The translations under genes were made by a program, and so were the position numbers. Below are positions 39,381 through 44,384 of a stretch of DNA of 44,384 bases, piece by piece. The stretch is taken from NCBI RefSeq assembly GCF_037577855.1, contig NZ_JBAKFX010000036.1, positions 1-44,384 on the forward strand. Direction: 5' to 3'. A model generated the notes under the pieces. The model ran no database searches, was not told the DNA's origin, and saw nothing but the letters and a program-made list of their open reading frames with translations. This DNA comes from Dethiothermospora halolimnae (GTDB lineage: Bacteria; Bacillota; Clostridia; Tissierellales; VENL01). How positions within the stretch are numbered: position 1 is the stretch's first letter; the number at the start of each line of letters is the position of its first letter.

Positions 39381-41075
39381 TTAAATATATTCTACCACCT
39401 CATACTCATCCTTACCTATAAACACAATAAGGGCATGTTTAATATTTTCTCTATCCTTAAACTCCCTGCTATCCACATATCCCTTCAACTCCTTTAATCC
39501 TTCCCTTTTCACTTCTTCTAATCTATTTCTTTCACTTTTCTTTAGATACTTAAGCTCTATTATCCATTCATAATTAACTTCAGGCATCCTTATATCCTTT
39601 TCTAGATAAATATCTATATATCCATTTTCCACTTCCCGTTCACTTATTGGTCTATATAGATTACTAGTTGTTAAGTATGAAAATAATACTACCTTTATAT
39701 ATTTTTCATCAAACTTCATAAAATCTCTATTGGATAAAACTTTAAATACATTTTTACTTATATAATCTAAAAATGGTTTAATCTCTCCATCAATGCCTAT
39801 TTTCCATATCACCTTTGCAAGTTCCTCTGTTTTATCTCTTATATCATATGCTCTCTTTAAACTCTTCTCAAAGTACTCCCAAAATATCTTCTTTATTACA
39901 TAGTTTGGCATTCCCAACTTAGGCTTACCATATTTAGTTCCCTTTATAGTAAGAAGCCCCATATAGAATAATAATGAAACAAAATAATCCTCATCATACA
40001 TTCTATCAAAGGAAAATCTAGTGACTATATCAGCAATAATTCCTTCGTTTAATATTATTTCTTCTAATATTCTTCTATTTTCTCTATTAGATATCAATCT
40101 ATTTAATCTTCCATAGTCAGTCTTTACATTATCATCTATGAGATTTTCTGGATATTCATTAAAATTCTTATATTGATTAATAAAGTATAGTACCATGTCT
40201 GGATTATATATCCTATTCTTTCCCCGCTTATTAAATAAGTATCCATTATAATTTTTTCTTAACTCTTCCCTATATTTAAATAAATCCTTTATTTCTAATC
40301 TTTCTATTATTTCATCTATTTCCCCATCGGTAAATCCCATCATCTCATTTAGATTTCTATCCATTGTAATATTTGATGCTATATTAAATCCACTAGTCAA
40401 ATCATCTAACATAATAGGGGATATCCCTGTTATAAATATTCTATCTATAACACTTTCTGTACCTATCTTTACAGTTTCGTAAAAGTCCCTTACAAATCCA
40501 GCAGCTCTCACTACCTCTCTATAAAAATCATTATCTCCCATGGCTATAATATCATTTGCAAAGTGATCGTATTCATCTATTATTAAATATACCTTCTTAT
40601 CTATCTTTTGAATTTCAGTTATTAATCTACTTAATATTGCTCCCACATCATTTTTCTCTTGTACTTCCCTTTCCACCTTTGATATGTCAGAAATATACTT
40701 TTGATATTTATACAAAAAGCGTATTATTGATTCTTTTAATTTTGCCTTAAATGAATCCTCTAATGCCCCTCTATCACTAGTATTAAGCCCTGAAAAATTA
40801 AATTCTAACATAAGATAGCTATTTTTAAGTTTAGTGGGATTGTTACTGATATATAAATCTTTAAATATATCATCAAACTCATCTCTATAATTCACATCAT
40901 AATAATAGGACAGTATAGATAAAAATAAACTTTTCCCAAAGCGTCTTGGCCTCATAAAAAGCATATACTTACTATCATAGTTCTCTAAAACCTCTATGTA
41001 TTTCGTTTTATCCACATAAAGATACCCCTGTTCCCTTAAAGTTTTAAAATCCGAAATTCCATATGGTATCTTCAT
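39381..41075 (-). CDS. AAA-ATPase-like/PD-(D/E)XK protein, paralogue 1
   Basis: Protein of 564 residues. Residues 1-280 are the AAA-ATPase-like domain (PF09820): GISDFKTLREQGYLYVDKTK, Walker A RPRRFGKSLFLS near 45, Walker B region KVYLIIDEYDHFAND, and ITGISPIMLDDLTSGFNIA. Residues about 470-564 are the PD-(D/E)XK nuclease part (PF08011): GYIDIYLEKDIRM and WIIELKYLKKSE, with the catalytic Asp and E-x-K visible. The family is very abundant in Clostridia and Bacteroidetes, and its role is unknown. The gene follows a non-coding repeat module and is 3' trimmed relative to paralogue 2, losing the coupled YgjP-like gene. The ATG is preceded by AAAGAGGTGAAAA. Confidence 0.9.
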   Translation of the reverse strand: MKIPYGISDFKTLREQGYLYVDKTKYIEVLENYDSKYMLFMRPRRFGKSLFLSILSYYYDVNYRDEFDDIFKDLYISNNPTKLKNSYLMLEFNFSGLNTSDRGALEDSFKAKLKESIIRFLYKYQKYISDISKVEREVQEKNDVGAILSRLITEIQKIDKKVYLIIDEYDHFANDIIAMGDNDFYREVVRAAGFVRDFYETVKIGTESVIDRIFITGISPIMLDDLTSGFNIASNITMDRNLNEMMGFTDGEIDEIIERLEIKDLFKYREELRKNYNGYLFNKRGKNRIYNPDMVLYFINQYKNFNEYPENLIDDNVKTDYGRLNRLISNRENRRILEEIILNEGIIADIVTRFSFDRMYDEDYFVSLLFYMGLLTIKGTKYGKPKLGMPNYVIKKIFWEYFEKSLKRAYDIRDKTEELAKVIWKIGIDGEIKPFLDYISKNVFKVLSNRDFMKFDEKYIKVVLFSYLTTSNLYRPISEREVENGYIDIYLEKDIRMPEVNYEWIIELKYLKKSERNRLEEVKREGLKELKGYVDSREFKDRENIKHALIVFIGKDEYEVVEYI

Positions 41076-41084
41076 TTTTTCACC

Positions 41085-41371
41085 TCTTTATATATTGTTG
41101 CCCTAAATATAAAAATATTATCTTCAAGCTTTCTCGTGGTCCCTTTAGTCGTTAGGAGATTCCTAATCCCTGTTAAGTTGTTGGGGGATTCGCAATCCCC
41201 CAACTTGATTACCTTTTTATCTATTATATCATAATAACCGTAGGGGCTGAATATATTCAGCCCCTAGCTCTTCCCTCTGTGGAAGAGCTAGTATCTTCCT
41301 ACAAAGCCTATAAGTACACTATATCATCTAAAACTATATTTAAAAATTACTAACTGTTAATGAACTGTCCC
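41085..41371. repeat. Flanking repeat module upstream of AAA paralogue 1
   Basis: Non-coding module shared with 32868-33249 and 43870-44266. It contains TTGCCCTAAATATAAAA, two 27-29 bp tandem units (41141-41196), a GTTGGGGGATT/AATCCCCCAAC hairpin, the perfect 26-nt palindrome centred on GGGGCTGAATATATTCAGCCCC (41241-41266), the CCCTCTGTGGAAGA segment and the dispersed repeat at its end. Confidence 0.85.
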
Positions 41372-41460
41372 TTGCTTATTGTAGTGCCAATGACACCCCC
41401 AACAAAGGAGAATGCAAATGCAAGATTCACTACTATTTTATACAATCTTCTAACTTCTTT
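41350..41460 (-). pseudogene. C-terminal relic of a membrane protein
   Basis: This 37-codon frame (VRRLYKIVVNLAFAFSFVGG, then VIGTT) looks like a membrane helix and ends in ISKGQFINS, whose SKGQFI is supplied by the dispersed repeat. It follows immediately after the YgjP-like gene's stop codon and has no start. Probably a fragment of a transporter-like gene; the family is not recognised. Confidence 0.35.
41359..41371 (+). repeat. Dispersed AATGAACTGTCCC repeat, copy 10
   Basis: Exact copy followed by TTGCTT, ending the repeat module and supplying the last codons of the adjacent relic. Confidence 0.85.
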
Positions 41461-41464
41461 CTAG

Positions 41465-42172
41465 TTACAAATCCATCCTAATGCCATATTTCCTAAGCCA
41501 CTCTTTTCTCTCCCTATAATCAGGCATAATTTCCTCCACCAAAGCCCAGAAATTCTTTGAATGATTTAGATGGACCATATGGCACATTTCATGGACAACT
41601 ATATAATCTAATACATTAGATGGAGCCATGGAACAACGCCAGTTAAAGTTTAAGTTCCTCTTTGAGCTGCAACTGGCCCACCTTTTTTTTTGCTCCTTTA
41701 CTTTAACTAAGTTAGGTTTAACATTAAAATATGGTTTATAATATTCTATTTTTTCTATTACTTTCTCTAATGTCTTTTTTCTGTACCATCTTTCCATAGA
41801 TTGCCTTAGCTTAGCTTGGTTATTTGTATTTGTTTCTATATAAAATTTCCCTTGATAAAGCTTTGTTATGGGTTCTTTTATATCTTTGTTCATTATAATC
41901 TGTAGTGAATAGTCCCTTCCTAAATACATAAAGGACTCTCCATTTACATATTCCTTTTTTCTTCTTCTATACTCTACATCCTTAATTTCAAATAGTTTCT
42001 TAGTTATCCATTTAGCCTTTGATTTTACTGCCATTAATATATCTGCTTCCGTAGCAGCTTTAGGAGCTTTGACTTTTATATTGTCAGGAGGCTCTATGGC
42101 TATTTCTAGTGTTTTTCTGTCTCTATATTCTACTTCAAATTCTATTGTATTTGTTCCATATTGAAATTTCAA
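41465..42172 (-). CDS. YgjP-like metallopeptidase-domain protein (DUF45)
   Basis: Protein of 235 residues of the YgjP/DUF45 group (Pfam PF01863), predicted zinc metalloproteases. Residues 1-110 are a beta-rich part (FEVEYRDRKTLEIAIEPPDN, then KVKAPKAA). The zinc site is VVHEMCHMVHLNHSKNFW near residue 180, where HExCH and a further His supply ligands; WASCSSKRNLNFNWR just before is also diagnostic. It begins at a TTG overlapping the stop codon of AAA paralogue 2 (TTGA), with the site GAGGTGG inside that gene, so translation is coupled. Such proteins often lie near restriction and repair genes. The substrate is unknown. Confidence 0.9.
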   Translation of the reverse strand: MKFQYGTNTIEFEVEYRDRKTLEIAIEPPDNIKVKAPKAATEADILMAVKSKAKWITKKLFEIKDVEYRRRKKEYVNGESFMYLGRDYSLQIIMNKDIKEPITKLYQGKFYIETNTNNQAKLRQSMERWYRKKTLEKVIEKIEYYKPYFNVKPNLVKVKEQKKRWASCSSKRNLNFNWRCSMAPSNVLDYIVVHEMCHMVHLNHSKNFWALVEEIMPDYRERKEWLRKYGIRMDL

Positions 42173-43860
42173 ATATATTCTACCACCTCATACTCATCCT
42201 TACCTATAAACACAATAAGGGCATGTTTGACATTTTTTCTATCCTTAAACTCCCTACTATCCACATATCCCTTTAACTGTTTTAATCCTTCCCTTTTCAC
42301 TTCTTCTAATCTATTTCTTTCACTTTTCTTTAGGTACTTAAGCTCTATTATCCATTCATAATTAACTTCGGCCATTCTTATGTCCTTTTCTAGGTAAATA
42401 TCTATATACCCATTTTCCACTTCCCGTTCACTTATCGGTCTATATAGATTACTAGTTGTTAAGTATGAAAATAATACTACCTTTATATATTTTTCATCAA
42501 ACTTTATAAAATCCCTATTGGATAAAACTTTAAATACATTTTTACTTATATAATCTAAAAATGGTTTAATCTCTCCTTCAACCCCCATTTCCCATATGGA
42601 TTTTGCAAGCTCCTCTGTTTTATCCCTTATATCATATTCTCTCTTCAAACTCTTTTCAAAGTACTCCCAAAATATCTTCTTTATTACATAGTTCGGCATG
42701 CCCAATTTAGGCTTACCATATTTAGTTCCTTTCATAGTAAGAAGCCCCATATAAAATAATAGTGAAACAAAATAATCCTCATCATACATTCTATCAAAGG
42801 AAAATCTAGTAACTATATCTGCAATAATTCCTTCGTTTAATATTATTTCGTTTAACATTCTTCTATTTTCCTCATTAGATACTAATCTATTTAATCTTCC
42901 ATAATCAGTTTTTACATTATCATCTATAAGATTTTTGGGTGGTTTCTTCCTTCTCATAAACTCTTTAAAATAATATAGTACCATATCAGGATTGTAAATT
43001 CTTTCTTTACCTTCTTCATTAAATAAATATCCATTATAATATTCTTTTAATGAAACACCTATATCTTTTCTCTTTAATCCTAGGCTATCCATAATATACT
43101 CTACTTCTTCACCTGTAAAACCTAAACTTTCATTCATATCTAAATCCATTGTAATATTTGATGCTATATTAAATCCGCTGGTCAAATCATCTAACATAAT
43201 AGGTGATATTCCTGTTATAAATATCCTATCTATAACACTTTCTGTACCTATCTTTACAGTTTCATAAAAATCCCTTACAAATCCAGCAGCTCTCACTACA
43301 TCTCTATAAAAATCATTATCTCCCATAGCTATAATATCATTTGCGAAGTGATCGTATTCATCTATTATTAAGTACACTTTTTTATCAGTCTTGTTTACTT
43401 CCATCATCAGCAACTCTAGTATCCCTTTTATATCCTCTGTACTTTTAATTGTTTCTTCTATATCTAATATATTGTTAAAATACTCTTTATACTTATATAG
43501 AAACTTAGTAATAGACCTTTTTAACTCAGTTCTAAAAGATTTTTCTAATGACTTTTTATCATTAGTATTAAGTCCAGAAAAGTTAAATTTAAGTATAAGA
43601 TAACTATTCTTAAGTTTAGTAGGACTCTTACTAATATATAAATCTTTAAATATTTCACTAAACTCATCTTTATAATTTACATCATAATAATAGGACAATG
43701 TAGATAAAAATAAACTTTTCCCAAATCTCCTTGGTCTCATAAAAAGCATATACTTACTATCATAGCTCTCTAAAACCTCTATGTATTTTGTTTTATCCAC
43801 ATAAAGATACCCCTGTTCCCTTAAAGTTTTAAAATCCGAAATTCCATATGGTATCTTCAT
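42169..43860 (-). CDS. AAA-ATPase-like/PD-(D/E)XK protein, paralogue 2
   Basis: Protein of 563 residues with the same domains as paralogue 1 (Walker A RPRRFGKSLFLS, IIDEYDHFAND, ITGISPIML, nuclease motif WIIELKYLKK). The two are near identical in residues 1-75, about 165-240 and about 335-563, but clearly different in about 80-160 and 240-325, including different lengths. This block pattern suggests recombination or diversification of the middle parts, perhaps those that recognise a partner. The gene overlaps the YgjP-like gene start by 4 bp and has the flanking repeat module at its 5' side. Confidence 0.9.
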   Translation of the reverse strand: MKIPYGISDFKTLREQGYLYVDKTKYIEVLESYDSKYMLFMRPRRFGKSLFLSTLSYYYDVNYKDEFSEIFKDLYISKSPTKLKNSYLILKFNFSGLNTNDKKSLEKSFRTELKRSITKFLYKYKEYFNNILDIEETIKSTEDIKGILELLMMEVNKTDKKVYLIIDEYDHFANDIIAMGDNDFYRDVVRAAGFVRDFYETVKIGTESVIDRIFITGISPIMLDDLTSGFNIASNITMDLDMNESLGFTGEEVEYIMDSLGLKRKDIGVSLKEYYNGYLFNEEGKERIYNPDMVLYYFKEFMRRKKPPKNLIDDNVKTDYGRLNRLVSNEENRRMLNEIILNEGIIADIVTRFSFDRMYDEDYFVSLLFYMGLLTMKGTKYGKPKLGMPNYVIKKIFWEYFEKSLKREYDIRDKTEELAKSIWEMGVEGEIKPFLDYISKNVFKVLSNRDFIKFDEKYIKVVLFSYLTTSNLYRPISEREVENGYIDIYLEKDIRMAEVNYEWIIELKYLKKSERNRLEEVKREGLKQLKGYVDSREFKDRKNVKHALIVFIGKDEYEVVEYI

Positions 43861-43869
43861 TTTTTCACC

Positions 43870-44266
43870 TCTTTATATATTGTTGCCCTAAATATAAAAT
43901 ATTACCTTCAAGCTTTGTAGACTTAATTTGTTGAAGATCTTCTATGACTCTCTTGGAAAAATGTATAGTCAATTCATAATTGTAGATTTGAATTCATTGG
44001 AAGGTTTCCTATTCAGTGTTTCCTCTATTCAGTTGTTCTCCCTGTTAAGTTGTTGGAGAGATTTGTGGTCCCTTTAGTTATTGAGGGATTTGTAATCCCT
44101 GTTAAGTTATTAGGAGATTCCTAATCCCTGTTAAGTTGTTGGGGAATTCGCAACCCCTGTTAGGTTGTTGGGGGATTCGCAATCCCTGTTAGGTTGTTGG
44201 GGGATTCGCAATCCCCCAACTTGATTACCTTTTTATCCATTATATCATAATAACCGTAAGGGGCTG
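43870..44266. repeat. Flanking repeat module upstream of AAA paralogue 2
   Basis: About 395 bp without a gene. It holds TTGCCCTAAATATAAAA, the CTCTATGACTCTCTT segment, six 27-30 bp tandem units, the GTTGGGGGATT/AATCCCCCAAC hairpin and the start GGGGCTG of the palindrome, after which the match to the other modules stops at the insertion-sequence end. Confidence 0.85.
44040..44212 (+). repeat. 29-bp tandem repeat (six units)
   Basis: Units start at 44040, 44070, 44097, 44126, 44155 and 44184 with lengths 30, 27, 29, 29, 29 and 29. The consensus begins CCCTGTTAAGTTGTTGG and ends GGGATTCGCAAT. The last two units are identical, and similarity decreases towards the gene. There are no spacers. The related modules at 41141-41196 and 33012-33075 have only two and about one full unit. 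Confidence 0.9.
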
Positions 44267-44384
44267 TCGGGAAATAGACAGTTAATAAAAAATAGTATAA
44301 TGGATATCCATTATATTATTTTTTTATGCAAAAAAGAAAAAAAGGAAGGTTAAAAATAACCTTCCCATTTCCGTTATATAATAT
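44260..44384 (-). mobile_element. End of an insertion sequence, cut by the window edge
   Basis: From GGGGCTGTCGGGAAATAGAC the sequence leaves the repeat module exactly inside its palindrome. The GGGGCTGT start resembles the terminal inverted repeats of IS1182-like elements. Inside are a 20-nt palindrome TATAATGGATATCCATTATA (44296-44315) and a hairpin terminator. On this evidence the element's transposase would lie beyond 44384 on the minus strand, ending towards this window. The family is tentative because no transposase codons are visible. Confidence 0.55.
44328..44365 (-). terminator. Terminator inside the insertion-sequence end
   Basis: GGAAGGTT (44344-44351) and AACCTTCC (44358-44365) pair perfectly, and on the minus strand a run of T with one C follows. 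This fits the end of a minus-strand gene located beyond the window. Confidence 0.75.

Noticed and set aside
44040..44212. CRISPR array candidate with 29-bp repeats
   Set aside because: The units are directly adjacent with no spacers, they decay gradually, and no cas genes are present. It is a minisatellite.

Overview
The window is AT-rich DNA (roughly 30% GC by eye) with GGAGG-type ribosome-binding sites, some TTG/GTG starts and strong hairpin terminators. It suggests the chromosome of a low-GC, probably anaerobic Firmicute of the Clostridia/Tissierellia type. Placement rests on style and gene families only; there is no rRNA or tRNA. Most genes lie on the minus strand.

Layout. (a) 0.1-8.3 kb: prolyl oligopeptidase, an AraC/GyrI-like regulator, an accessory-type SecA with a small membrane protein, a GNAT-HD fusion, and a P-loop kinase-like gene split by an in-frame TGA. 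(b) 8.3-12.4 kb: a heterodimeric ABC drug-type exporter. Its long leader has a consensus promoter, a 15-17 codon leader peptide and two terminator-like hairpins, the layout of translation-dependent attenuation. (c) 12.4-18.2 kb: a four-gene cassette on one strand: a coiled-coil protein, a HerA/FtsK-like ATPase with a Ser/Thr/Asn-rich insert, a WHH nuclease toxin overlapping the ATPase gene, and a SUKH immunity protein. This is the best candidate for an incompletely described system: toxin plus antidote with a dedicated ATPase. (d) 18.3-23 kb: aminoglycoside 6-adenylyltransferase-like enzyme, a Lys-rich small protein, a YfcE-type phosphodiesterase, an M24 peptidase and a UPF0158 protein. (e) 23-27.3 kb, plus strand: a P-type cation ATPase with a non-standard ion-binding site and an RtcB-type RNA ligase whose leader can form two mutually exclusive hairpins around the ribosome-binding site. 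(f) 27.5-34.6 kb: secreted/membrane hypotheticals, an MBL-fold hydrolase, two pRiA4b ORF-3-like proteins and gene relics. (g) 34.7-44.4 kb: a large DUF4011-helicase-Vsr-type protein (Hhe-like antiphage candidate), two paralogous AAA/PD-(D/E)XK genes with long flanking repeats, a YgjP-like metallopeptidase, and the end of an insertion sequence at the window edge.

Repeats run through the window. Ten copies of a short motif (AATGAACTGTCCC, often followed by TTGCTTGTCC) lie between genes and sometimes supply the last codons of gene relics. The AAA/PD-(D/E)XK genes share an upstream repeat module with 29-bp tandem units and a GGGGCTGAATATATTCAGCCCC palindrome; two further decayed or partial copies lie at 29.4 and 32.9 kb. 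Three near-perfect palindromes of 54-56 nt, unrelated in sequence, are also present. Together with truncated genes, this marks 27-44 kb as accessory, recombining DNA.
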